Origin: Hymenoscyphus infarciens
Lineage: Eukaryota; Ascomycota; Leotiomycetes; Helotiales; Helotiaceae
Direction of reading: 5' to 3'
DNA length: 54,246 nt
Assembly (NCBI GenBank): GCA_001414345.1
Contig: LLCB01000361.1
Coordinates: 1 to 54,246 of the forward strand
A model generated the notes under the pieces. That model did no database searches and was not told where the DNA came from. It saw only the letters and a program-made list of their open reading frames with translations. Below are positions 36,943 through 47,400 of the stretch, in pieces. The position numbers and the translations under genes were made by a program. The stretch's first letter is position 1. The number at the start of each line of letters is the position of its first letter.

Positions 36943-37076
36943 CTGCTAGCGTTGGGACAGAATAGCGCAACCCGTAAAATACATCTGGTAGAGGATAAGG
37001 GAGCGAGTCACGTGGTGGCGCTCTTAGCACACCAGGGATCCCTGCTAGCGTTAGGATAGAATAGCGCAATCCTAAA

Positions 37077-37243
37077 TGATACCTTCTTATAACAAGACTC
37101 AATTGTCTAGTGAATCAGCGTATGTTGGTGTTACCACAGGAACGCGAAAGAAGTCGCGAAACTCAACCGTAAGCAATTTCCTTTTACAACCTACATCAGT
37201 TTCTAAACTACAAAGCACTGACTAATATGTAGCTCTACGCACT
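37077..37243 (+). promoter_or_regulatory. Short promoter region between transposon end and 2EXR gene
   Basis: Only about 167 bases of non-repeat DNA separate the end of the family A element from the start codon at 37244. The core promoter must lie here or partly inside the transposon end. No clear TATA or CAAT element is visible. Confidence 0.4.
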
Positions 37244-38389
37244 ATGGCAACGCCAAAACCTGACAAGGCCATGGAAATCGCACACCCCCCATCCCACGAA
37301 GAAGGGCCCACCAGATTTCCTCAGTTCAGCAAATTACCAATTGAGATCCGGCTCCAAATCTGGGACGAAGCTCTTCCTGGACCACGAGTAGTTCACCTGA
37401 AACGAGAAAGAATCGTCATAATCAACTTTGGCTTGGATCGAGTTCGATCTGACGAAGCAGTACCTCAACACTGCGAGGCTGCCCCCATGTACTGGGACCT
37501 CGGTGCAAAATACCAGGGTCGCGAGTACTACAACTTCCCTTGCGATTCTTTCGGCTTCCGTTCGAGCTGTCCCGCCCCGACGCTTCTTTATGTCTGCCGC
37601 GAGTCTTGCCAGGTTGCCACAAAAGCATATACCCGAAAGTTTACGACACTGGGAGCCGTTCCTACGATTTGGTTTAGACCCAGCTTCGATATTCTCTTTC
37701 TCGATTCACAGACTTTGGGCGCAGGAAGAGAGGGTTTGCCCTACGAGAAAACAGGCTTCAACTCGATAACTACCGATGATCTCGACAAAGTGGAGAATAT
37801 CTGCGTTAATACCGATGTCTTATTTGAGCTTAACGTCCCTAGCGCCGAGGTACAGCTGAAAGAGATACTGGTTTTTTTCCCAAACGCAAAAAACGTCATG
37901 CTTGTCTCGCCGCCGGTTACGCACAGAGAGTCGGAACAAAATTTGACGACAGATGAACAATCCACAATTGCCCTTCTCCCCATTGAGGACTATTGCCTTG
38001 CCTTGGCTCGGCGAGATGCTAAACCAACAACGTACACCGATTGGGGAGCGAGAATGGTGGTTGATGGATTCGAAATGCCCGGTGGTGTTAGATGTGCAGA
38101 TTTTGATATGACGGCCTTTGACACTCTTCGTGGGGAAAGCAAAGATCAAGATCTTTCTGAAGTTCGGGTGGATGTGAAAGCTTTCATGACGGAGGCTGCG
38201 AAGCAGCATCTTTTGCGAAATATACACCTCCAAAGGCCAATGACAAAAACGGAGGCAAGATCCATTGCATACTTCAAGGAATGCCTGGATTACGAGGAAA
38301 TACCTCATAATCTGCTTGTGGAACCTGACGAAGAAGAATCGGATGAGGAAGAAGGGGATGAACAATTTGTCGATGAAGAATCATATTAA
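37244..38389 (+). CDS. 2EXR domain-containing protein
   Basis: Intronless 381-codon frame. Residues 25-52 contain the family hallmark FPQFSKLPIEIRLQIWDEAL followed by GPRVVHL. Residues ~112-158 contain the second conserved part, LLYVCRES...VATKAY...F, then FRPSFDILFLD. Together they identify the 2EXR family (an F-box-like fungal family, PF20150). Its members are numerous in Leotiomycetes, and their biochemical role is unknown. The C-terminus is strongly acidic (EEESDEEEGDEQ). It ends at TAA 38387-38389, but the same frame stays open and acidic for 55 more codons (see 38390-38557), so the stop may be a recent nonsense change. The start ATG is the first in frame and precedes the domain by the expected short leader. 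The promoter abuts a transposon. Confidence 0.88.
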   Translation: MATPKPDKAMEIAHPPSHEEGPTRFPQFSKLPIEIRLQIWDEALPGPRVVHLKRERIVIINFGLDRVRSDEAVPQHCEAAPMYWDLGAKYQGREYYNFPCDSFGFRSSCPAPTLLYVCRESCQVATKAYTRKFTTLGAVPTIWFRPSFDILFLDSQTLGAGREGLPYEKTGFNSITTDDLDKVENICVNTDVLFELNVPSAEVQLKEILVFFPNAKNVMLVSPPVTHRESEQNLTTDEQSTIALLPIEDYCLALARRDAKPTTYTDWGARMVVDGFEMPGGVRCADFDMTAFDTLRGESKDQDLSEVRVDVKAFMTEAAKQHLLRNIHLQRPMTKTEARSIAYFKECLDYEEIPHNLLVEPDEEESDEEEGDEQFVDEESY

Positions 38390-38557
38390 CAAGTGGAGGA
38401 AGAATCGGAGAAAAGCTCGGAGGATGAGTTATTCGAGATTGAGCTACCTAGGCCTGAGTTATTTAAGGATGAGAACTTGGAGGAAGAACCCGAGGAAGAG
38501 GTATTCGAGGAAGAAATGGAGGAACAATCAGTGGAAGATGATCTAGAGGGATGGTGA
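38390..38557 (+). pseudogene. In-frame acidic extension after the 2EXR stop
   Basis: Directly after the TAA, 55 sense codons follow in the same frame up to TGA 38555-38557; 27 of the 55 encode Glu or Asp. Composition continues that of the annotated C-terminus without a break. It could be the tail of a once longer protein, a stop-codon readthrough product, or a tail reached by splicing out the stop (the ATATTAAC preceding it looks branch-site-like, but no good donor is seen). Chance is less likely, given length and composition. Confidence 0.5.
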
Positions 38558-39696
38558 GTCACCGGGCTGAATACTACCAAGGACCCGGGATGGGACAGAC
38601 TTAGGGTGTCAAGTGGGAGGAATACGCGGAGTACGACTGTAGAGTATAGTTGGATGAAAACTTAATAAAAACTAAAACCCCAGCTTTCTCTGATTATAAA
38701 CTTGACTACATGACTTGAACTCGATTGTCTGATATTCACTAGTAAGACCTTTGGTTTCTTAAGACATTCAAAGAGAAATGTCTCCTGTGAAGAATATAAA
38801 AGTTTATGTTCATTACTTCTAACCGGCTGTCTCAGAACTACACGTTCTAACTTGATACTTATAGTTATATAAGTTCTCGTAGAAATCATCTTGTAGTTGA
38901 TAGAGTAAAGTATTCTAATTATTCAGATACTGGAAAGATTCAAAGTGGCTTACTAATTATTGAATTCTACTCTTCTAAAGCACTGGAGTATATGATTTTC
39001 TTCAGAATCAATATTTTTTTTTTTTCCTCCGATATATTTCTGCTAGGTATCTGTGAGATGCGGAATCTATCTGGCAAAAATATAAAAGAATCAAACTAGT
39101 TTCAAAGAGAAGGGGAGATAAGCTGTTAAGTATTCAGCTTATATGATCAACTGGATATTCTTCATCAGAAAGAGTAATAGAAAACGTAGGAGAAGTGAGT
39201 GAAGTCGTATGTTCTCATGCTGCGTTGCATAACCGTCATTCATACTTCGGATAAAATTGTGCTCTTGAAGGAGTGGCTGTTCTTATGTAGCCAGTCTTGA
39301 AATATCTTGAAGTGTTACTGGTACGCTGACCTTGAAGACAACTCCTTAGTCATATACTCAAGTTGGTTATGGATCTCTATTACCTGTGTTACGATTTCCT
39401 AAACCTTCTCGATCAATAGCAATTAACCGCGAGTAGTTCGCACAAAAGGAAAAAAGGTTGAGACCACGAGATCCTGGGCATAAAAATTTGTCAACAAACT
39501 AAGTCCGAAGCGGGGAGCTGTGTAAGTGTTGAGCGGCTCGCTTATTCTCCCCGAAGCCTCAGCGCTGCAGGGCGACAATTGTCTCGATTATCCAATATCA
39601 CTTTTGTACAATATGCCGCTGAGAGCCGATCGAGAAACAGCTAAAGTCTTGGAAACATAAAAAATCATAAATTATCTATCAACTTATCTATATCTC
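38558..39696. other. Intergenic, convergent gene ends
   Basis: About 1.1 kb between the 3' ends of the 2EXR gene (plus) and the membrane-protein gene (minus). Moderately AT-rich, with a T run near 39009-39022. No gene, structural RNA or transposon end is visible. Confidence 0.6.
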
Positions 39697-41570
39697 TCAA
39701 AAGTACCCCTCATTATACCTCCTCTCAACCATAAAACTATGCTGAACCCACCCAATCAGATGCCCCAAACTCAAAATATCACACTGCAATCTTCTCCCCC
39801 CACCCTCTGTCCTCTTCTTAAATCTCCTTATAACCGCCTTCTCCTGATCCAGGACTTCCTTCAACCTCTTTTCCCAACTCCTTAATCCAACCATCATCCC
39901 CTCACTCATCTCCCAGAAAACATTCACCCCCTCTTTAGCCTTCAAATAATTCTCGTTCCTCTGCTCTGGAATCTCGAGCTCGGAATCTGCTGGTCCCTTG
40001 CGAGGATCTGCTTTCCTCAAGTGTTTTAGGTAGACAACTCGGACCTTCACAAATCTCCTATGTTTTTCAATGGTTTTGGTAACAAGGGAATGGTAGTACC
40101 GAGCAGCTCTATACTCCAGCTTGAGAACTCGTAGAAACTCACTCTCGATATCCCCCTCATGATTCCAAAACCCCCACCACCTACCCTTCAAATTCCCTCC
40201 ATTCTTCAAAGTATTCATCTCAACCCTCAACTTCTCAAGCTCCCCCGATAATCTAGCATCGTGATTTTGAATCTTCTCGCCGTTCGTCGTTCCAGGGAGG
40301 GAATTGATGAATTCGTTTAGCGATTTGAAAATTCCATCCGCTTCGGGCAAGCGTTTGCCATTGTGGACGGAAACCTGAGAATCCACGAGTCCTTGGAGGA
40401 CGAAAGCCTGAGGTACGATAATGGTCCTGATGGCGGGAAGATTGTAGATGGGGGCGCGGTAGAGGAGGAGGCCTAGGTTTATTAGATGGGCGAAGATGTC
40501 GTTTGGTGAGGACATTAAGAGACCGTCTATCGGGAAGGTTGTTAGGCCGTCTTGTGGGGGTTCGGCGGAGGCGATTTGGAAGGGAAGAGGGGGTTGCGCG
40601 CAGGATGCTACACGCATGGGTACCGGGCGTTGAGGTGGGGGGTCTGATTTTGGGATAGCAGGTCCTGGCTGGATAGATTCTGGACCTGTGGGTTTGAACT
40701 GTGAGCTTTTCGTTGATTCGGCTGAGGAGTGCTTGGTAGGTTCCTGTGATGTAGATTCTTTGCTCTCCAATGGTGTGTATGAGAATTTTGTGGTGGGTTG
40801 TTGTAATGTAAATTCTTTGCTTTTTGATGATTTGTTTGAGGATTTTGTAGTGCGTTTTTGTGATGTAGATTCTTTGTTTTTCATCCCTTCTAACTTTCTC
40901 TGTGCACTGGTCGTTGATTTCTTTGCTCTGTCAGACCATTGAGTAAAGATCGGTTCCTTGCTCGAAGCTGTCGAAGTACTGGTTTTTGAATTAACCGGGC
41001 TCTCGTCTGAAGAACTTGTTTCCGGTTGAAGCGGGATCACAGGAGAGCTTGGTTGACTAAAAGAACTTTTCGTCTGTCCTGACAGACCATAATAAGGCTG
41101 GTCGACTATATATGGAACATCTTCATTATCAAACATCCACTTTTTAACTTTCCATCCAAAACCCCCAACCACAAAAATGAGAACGAGAAATACTAAGGAC
41201 CACCAGCACCACCGAAGACAGCGAGCCCAAAGTGGAGGTTCTACTCAGCATTAGCGTTAGCCCAGAAGCGAACTCACATCATACTTGAAAGAAACATACT
41301 TGGCACCGGTCTCCTTCGTGGAGCAGCACCTGCAAGAGGCATGGTATTTCGCCTGACACGTATTATTCTCCCGCCTCTCCCCGACGGTGAACCTGCACCA
41401 GCGCTCCCAGCCGGCGGACTTGGGGCTATAGAAAGATCTGGCAAAGCTGCAGGAAATGGACTTCGCGGGGTTGAGGGTGGGGTGGGTTGGACAGAAGGCG
41501 GGTGGTTGCCGTAGGGATTGTGTCTTAGAACTGATGCGTCGTTTCTTCGGTTTCTATGCGGTGGAACCAT
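39697..41570 (-). CDS. Single-pass membrane protein, Ser/Thr-rich with C-terminal helical region (unknown function)
   Basis: Two exons (41570-41300 and 41240-39697; 59-base intron with GTATGT donor and GCTAAC branch site) join to 604 residues. I chose ATG 41570 because no in-frame ATG lies upstream before a stop. Residues 1-91 are Pro/Ser/Arg-rich. Residues ~101-120 (WCWWSLVFLVLIFVVGGFG) form one membrane helix that exists only after splicing. Next is a long Ser/Thr/Lys/Pro-rich segment (~130-310) with loose KESTSQ/TKSS repeats. The C-terminal ~280 residues are better ordered: a hydrophobic LINLGLLLYRAPIYNLPAI stretch, then long charged, probably coiled-coil helices (~415-580). No family is recognised. 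Basic residues just after the helix (WKVKKW) suggest the long part is cytosolic, with the short N-terminal part lumenal or outside. It shares orientation and general design with its upstream neighbour but no obvious sequence similarity. Confidence 0.75.
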
Positions 41571-42350
41571 GTCTATCAGAGAGTCGGATATTGAGGGCAA
41601 AAGGGATAGGGATGTGCTAGAAAGCGTGATAGAATTGAAAGCTTCTGCATAAACACCCTAGAGCTTGGAGCGTTGCATTTCCGATACGACTGAATAAGTG
41701 CTGTCCCAATGGTAAGCAAGAATGAAACTCCAAAAAATTTGCACAAAAGGAAGTATCGAGGTGCAGTCGAAGAACAAAGAGAATCATTACATTGCATTCT
41801 TGTGGCTTTGTGAAATTGATGTTTGCGACAGTGAGTGGAAACTGGACCTTGGTAGAATAAGAACAAAGGAATTGTAACGACGCAACGAAGAAATCCCATT
41901 AATCGAGTAAGACTACAGCACTCAAATGACGTAAAATTTGTATTTTGCGTATTTCTATTATATTACATTAGAAGGATATAAAACCATGAGGTATATTTTT
42001 CTTCCCCTCTGACCATCTTCATCTGCGACAGTATCAATGCCTTGCGGCAGTAAAAGCTTAAACAAAAACAAAGGAAATGCGTAGCATCAGCCTGCAAAGA
42101 ACTGAGCAAAGACGAAAAACTCCAATCGCTGAAAAACTCGACTTAAGAAAAAGAAAGGATGCCTCGTAGCAAGAGACGTTGTCGTAACTGTAAGAAATTT
42201 CCGAAGATCCCCCCCCCCCAAAAAAGAAGTTACAAAAGACGGCCTTTTTTATAACTCCATGATGTCCAACTACCATCCTTTTTTCCACCTCTATCATTAC
42301 GTTCACCATTAATCTCATGTTTCGTTTTCCTTTAAGAGCTCCTCACAATT
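41571..42350. other. Intergenic between two same-strand membrane-protein genes
   Basis: 780 bases holding the promoter of the gene at 41570 and the 3' end of the gene at 42351. There is a C run then A run near 42210-42225. Open frames are short and without features. Confidence 0.6.
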
Positions 42351-44417
42351 CTAGACCCGGGATGGGAATCTCTCGGTGGTAGATCGAATCGTGGGATTGG
42401 GGCTGGGCATCTCGATGATCGTCTCGTCTACATCCAGAGATTTCATGCCTAAAGAAGGAGGGGGCGCTTTGCGGGCACCATTGACATTGTAATTAAACCC
42501 AAGGTTGATAGAACTTTCAGTGCTCATGTCTGTTGTGGCAGAATCCCGGCGAGAAGGTGCGGATGCACTCTGGGTTTGATAGGCCGAGACACGTTGTGAG
42601 ACAGTAGATTGGCGGTAATAGGCATCGTAGAAATCACCCATCGATGCTTGCGAGCTATCTGACTCGGATCTTCCTCGTCCCTTTGACATAACACTCAAGC
42701 GATCCTTTTCTTGAGCAGGTATCCCTGCTGCTAGCAAGCCTTGACCACGTGCAGGTGATGGCATGCGTTTGGAATTCGCGGCCCCGAAAGAGGAGACGGA
42801 AGATGAGGCTGTGTGCGACGGTGGTGCAGTGGTACCTTGTGAAAATGGAGATTCTCGAGGTCGGTCAAAGTCTACTGCTCGACCCTGGACAGAACCACTT
42901 CGGTCACGACGCTGGGAGGACGGGTCGTAATGGATTTGATCGCGGTCACGACTATTGCGGTGGCTTGACTTGGAAGAGGCGTTTCGCTGGTGAGAAGATT
43001 GGCGAATGGAGTTACGGGCTCGCGCTAGTGATTTTGATGAACTAGAACGGGAGTGGCTGGTTGAGTTAGAATTGGAGCGACTACGGGAGTCTTCTTTCAC
43101 TTTCGCACCTTGTTCGCGGGCGTTCCAGTCTGACGGAGCTGCATTTATGTTGCTGTAAATGCTCGATGCACCACTTCCCTTGTGGGCATGTAATTTTCCT
43201 CCATCCTGGTTTGGCTGCGTACGTTGAGTAACGGATACTCCTTTCTTGTTGACGATCGGGTCTCTAATCACGGCTTGTTCATGATCCCATTCTCGATTGT
43301 TTTCTGGCAAGTTGTCGGATTCCATGGCGAGAGGAGATGATTGTGATGCTGGGGTTGTTCCACTCGTTGGGCTCCTTTGGCCTCGAGTTCGAGACAAGCT
43401 TCGGTCCCTTTGACTTTCGGCTGGGAAAATGGATCTTGTGGGTTCTCTTCCACCACGAGAAGGGATGTATTGCTGATAAGTGGAGTTCGGAGAGCCTGGA
43501 CCCTTGGTTGTTGGGGATCGCGCCTCGATGATTCTACTCCTCGTATTGTTCTCTGACGCCTCACTACCTACGATAGAAGCGACTTCTGATCGTGGTCCTT
43601 TCATTGAGCCTGCTGGCGTAGGAACAACAAGAGCAGACTTATGGTTGTCTGGGAAGTTCAATCGTGGCAAATAAGATGTTGGTCGCATGACACTTGCTGG
43701 GCTGCCTGGTGGGGATGTGGTCTTGTTGAAATGAACTTCGAGTGGAGAAACCCAGTCTTTTGTTGGGGCACCTGAATGTGTAAGGCTGTCTGGGGATTTC
43801 GTTAGGCCTGTGATGGGCATGTACGAACTTCCTTTCGCGCCGGCAGCAGACGAGCTGCTTGGTGGTCGGAAATCCGGGTCATTTGGTTGGAGTCGGAGTG
43901 GTGATGGCTTTGGTTTCGCAGCTTTTGGCATTTGGACTCCGGGAGTAAGTGGTAAGTCCGAATTGCTGCTAGATGCCGAGTGGCCAGTAGCTTGTGGTGC
44001 GAGGACATAAGAGTTTGCCCGCGACGAAGCTGGTGAACTTGGCCTCGATTGGGCCACACCACCAAAATATCCAGCCTCCAAAGCTCGTACACCAAAGAGA
44101 TCACCCTCGTCAGTTTCTCTTTTATTGAGCATTTCTTGGTCAGCTCCCTTTGGGCCCTTCCCTTTAAGCTTCAATTCGTCGAGCTTTTCATGCTTGGTAA
44201 GTCTGAGATACTGTTAGCCAACCCCCACCATGCCCTCAGAAGTTATGCATTTACCTCCTCTTGTTGTAGCAAACTTTAATGAAGCCGGCGACAAAAGTAA
44301 GAGCTATAAGGCATCCCAATACTATGCTATAATTCGTTAGCGACTTTCAGAACCCCTCAATTAGTATAATACTTACGCAAACCCCGACGCCATACTCAAA
44401 TTTCCAAAGAACCCCAT
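42351..44417 (-). CDS. N-terminally anchored, Ser/Arg-rich membrane protein (unknown function)
   Basis: Three exons (44417-44377, 44326-44255, 44202-42351) join to 654 residues; introns are 50 and 52 bases with GTAAGT and GTAAAT donors. A 13-residue leader precedes a membrane helix (~12-34, FAIVLGCLIALTFVAGFI), followed by KVCYNKRR, a stop-transfer charge pattern that puts the rest in the cytosol. After that comes a short conserved-looking block, FGVRALEAGYFGGVAQSRPSSP (its second part begins near residue 75). The remaining ~560 residues are disordered: Ser/Pro-rich, then Arg/Ser (SRSRSNSNSTSHSRSSSS), many likely phosphosites (SPP, SPN, RSPT). The C-terminal end has a short acidic motif (VDETIIEMPSPNP). 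No known domain. A plasma-membrane or septal scaffold is conceivable but unsupported. Confidence 0.78.
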
Positions 44418-47400
44418 TGCGAATTATTAAATATTATACTGGATGTGTATTTCGTGGTATCAAAAACAAAAACTCAAGAGAGATTGGCGTGTTGAGCTTC
44501 GAGCCAGTCGCAACTCCAGTGTAGCGAGTAATAACGAATGTGGTGGTATTGAGTTTTTATTTTTGAAGTGACAAACCCAAATGGGAAGAAAAGAACCAGA
44601 AGGTCGACTTTTACAAGACGAGCGTATTCGGTCAATATGCTTTCTAGTACGCACGGATGACTTTCTCAACTACTGGCAGCTGTCGGTGTACCTGTTTCAA
44701 CACCCGATTTTGAAGGGGCCAACACGAAGGCGGTTGTTGTTTCGACTTCGTGGCTAAATCGTAAAGGGATGGAAATGGATCGAAGGCGAAGGTCGGGCGG
44801 TTGCTGATGGAAGCAATATCAAAATTCTTGCTCCGACTAGAATAGCTTAACAAACAATAGAGATTCCGCGAAGCGATCGGATAAAGAGATAAATCCGATG
44901 AATCCTTATCGGCCTGACTGCACAAAACTGGTTGAACGAGTGGACGTATCGGCGAGGGACATGGAATGAGTGTAAAGGGAGACGGTTTCGTAGAAATTCA
45001 AAGGAAAGAGAAAAGCGACGGCGAGGTGTAAATAAAAAAGAGGAGCAGAAGCCGCAGCTCTTAGGGTGTTGAACTCCAGCATCACTAGCTCACTGGGCAT
45101 AAATGAGAAGAAGCGCCATGTGGAAGATTTTGGCGACCACGGCTCACGATGCGTCCCCAGCACACGTCCACAAACACGTAAATAGCATGCAAAGGTGCTC
45201 GGCGCTCGCAACGGACCCATTTCCATGGGCCAGGTCCGTTCTTCACTCCCGGACTGGATGGCCCTTGGCACTGGAGTCTTCGCCTGACGGACGAAGAGTC
45301 CGGCCTTGGTGTTGATGAACACTGGACAGCGACGAGGGGCCAGCCTCCGCGCGGAGTAGATGAGGCAAGCTCTGCAATAATCCCGGTATTTTCGTCCAAA
45401 AGGGGTTGAGCCTAATAAAAGACCATACTGTAGGTACAAATCGGGCTGACCTGCCGCAAGGTGCCGCCGTCTTTCTCGCCTGCAAGCAGTTCGACCTGTC
45501 GCCAGACTGCGAGATCCACTTAAAGCGGTCCTGCCTGTAAGTCATGGCAACAAGTGAGAGTGCCAATTCGATTCCCATCACCGAAACTCGTGTTGAAGTT
45601 GGGGTTGGTTAGCAACTTGGAAAGGGGAAATGAAGTGACAATTCTGCCCTAGACTGCGGTTGTGCGAGGGGCAAAAATGAGGGGGTAAAGTGCTTCGACA
45701 CTTGGTACCTGCATTAGTCTGAAAATACGGCTCATAAGTAGCCTGGATGCCAGAACCAGAGTCGTGATGGAGAGAGTCATGTCATAGCGTTAGCCTCTTT
45801 CTGAGGCTCCGCCTGAATTGCCTATTTTTGTTTACACGATGCTTTTCGAAGTGTGCTGAAGAATCTGACACATCCGTTTCATGGGAACCCATGCCCGGTG
45901 TCTGTGATACGCCAGCCAGAGCTTGCCATAGCCAGCCATTTGACGCCCTCCCCTGCTGGAACAGACTTGGCCGAATTAGGCTCCTTGACATAAATGGAGG
46001 TCCAAGAGGGGACCATTTCCAACTGGGAAAGTCAAAGCTCATTGTCATTACGGCACGAGATCAACCCCTGAGCAACATCTCCCGCTTCGAGAGCATCCCT
46101 CTACGGAGTACACTAAGCGGGAGAAATAACCCGCCGATTTGAGGCACAGGCCAAAAAGCTGTGAAAATATAACAAAAATCCCCTAGAGCAGTCTTGAAGA
46201 AGTGTACTAAGTTTTACAACTGTTCAACAAGTGTGCATCGAGGTAGAAGCTGGTGTGCCTCAAATCGGCAGGTTTTTCCTCCCCCTTAGAGCATCCCATC
46301 TTTCACTTCTCATCGTACAAAACTTTGATATCCCTTTTCCTATTGTCCGTTGTGATATCGATTTTTCTAGGCTTAGATGGCCATGTTCTCGTTTCAGGGT
46401 CCAATCTCCACATTGTCCAACCACTTTTTCCCCGTCCCGTCCCGTGTTTGTGTTTGTGTTTCTTCCACTGGTTTCTTCACCCGCCAGTGTGGATGCGGCT
46501 ACCTCCGAGGCAGATTCCCCTCCATGAATAATTTCTTTCCATCAGTTCAATTGTTCTGAATCAGAGAGTGTTTTGCATATCGGCCGAAATTTCAAATGCT
46601 CATTGTTTTCTTCCTCTGCAATTTCCTCGTCTTTTCAATAAGCTTAATGATCACCCTATCGGAGATTTTCATTCCCCGCATCGCTGGCAGCTGGAAGAAG
46701 AGCGGGATGATTTTGATCGTTTTTGTAAAAAACTCAAGTCTGGCTCTAGAGTTAAGATGATTTCGAGATTGTTCTGTTACGTCACAGTTTCTGGGACTTG
46801 TGTAAACCAGTTTGCGATGTTCGGCGATTGGGCTCTGCTTTTCGTTCTTCTCCTATTTCAAATCTATTTTTGATCCATTGGCTTTTCATTATCGTCAATT
46901 CGGTAATTGCTATCTGTTTCGTTAAATTTTCGTCACTTATTCAGCTGTGGCGCCTTCAAAGTTTTTGACCATCTCTATTGGCTTTTCAGATCCAGCGAAT
47001 GGCGATCAAGCTCAAAGTTGAGAACCCGCTTTGAATGATGCTTGATGCTATTCGTGCGTTGAAAAGGCTACTCCTCTACAGAGCCTGGAGATTAGTGATT
47101 TTTGAGATATCGAGGCGCCCGAGATACCTCATTTTCGCGGGTGTATATGAGTCTCAAAGAACACAAATTCGTCTTCGCATTCGGATCCTGGAGCTTGGTC
47201 GAAGTTGTCTCTAGCTAGCAAGGTGATTCGGCGCGTCCTTGGATCGAGTTGAAGGGCATTTCATGCACCGAAATAAATGGCTTCAATAATCAGTAATAAG
47301 CCCAAGAAGTTGCAGGAGTACGACTCAGCTTCGGGTGGAGGATGATAGTCAATAGTCACTTCGTTCTGCTTTCCGCGTCGTTTGCAGCCGCCCATCTTGC

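Larger units (their letters stand above)
33341..36974 (+). mobile_element. Family A long copy A3 (3.6 kb), candidate autonomous form
   Basis: Left end GAGAAACGCTATTCTG and right end CAGAATAGCGCAACCC are inverted. The flanks GTTAAATA (33333-33340) and GTAAAATA (36974-36981) look like an 8-bp target duplication with one mismatch; a TA-only duplication is the alternative. Both flanks of A3 align with A1, but about 2.6 kb of extra DNA (about 33810-36425) and a second ~240-bp insert (about 36552-36792) are present. A plus-strand frame broken only by TAA/TAG can be read from about 34765 to beyond 35400. The extra DNA is therefore either the coding part of the autonomous ancestor or a nested element. 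Confidence 0.6.
22806..37076. other. 14-kb RIP'd transposon nest (AT-rich block)
   Basis: Between the P450 side and the 2EXR gene the DNA is almost entirely AT-rich with CA/TG depletion. It is a nest, not one element: family A TIR elements at both edges, a gag-only LTR element, family B TIR elements (one inside the LTR element and one inside another B copy) and a foldback element. The copies nearest the 2EXR gene are the least mutated. No intact gene is present. Confidence 0.75.
32806..37076. mobile_element. Family A copy A2, interrupted by copy A3
   Basis: 32806-33340 aligns with the first ~510 bases of A1, and 36975-37076 aligns with the remaining ~100 bases, ending GAATAGCGCAATCC then TA. 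A2 is therefore a short-form element split by A3 (33341-36974). The right fragment is hardly RIP-mutated. Confidence 0.65.

Noticed and set aside
22806..36974. The whole 14-kb AT-rich block as one giant transposon bounded by the family A inverted ends
   Set aside because: A1 already has its own right end near 23427, and A3 its own left end at 33341, so the outer ends belong to different copies.
44906..45439. 177-codon minus frame upstream of the Ser/Arg-rich membrane protein gene
   Set aside because: It starts at TTG, the first internal ATG is late, and it overlaps other frames; more likely promoter or UTR.
46231..46873. Several overlapping plus frames with Phe/Ser/Pro-rich translations
   Set aside because: Three frames open at once over pyrimidine-rich DNA; composition alone explains them.
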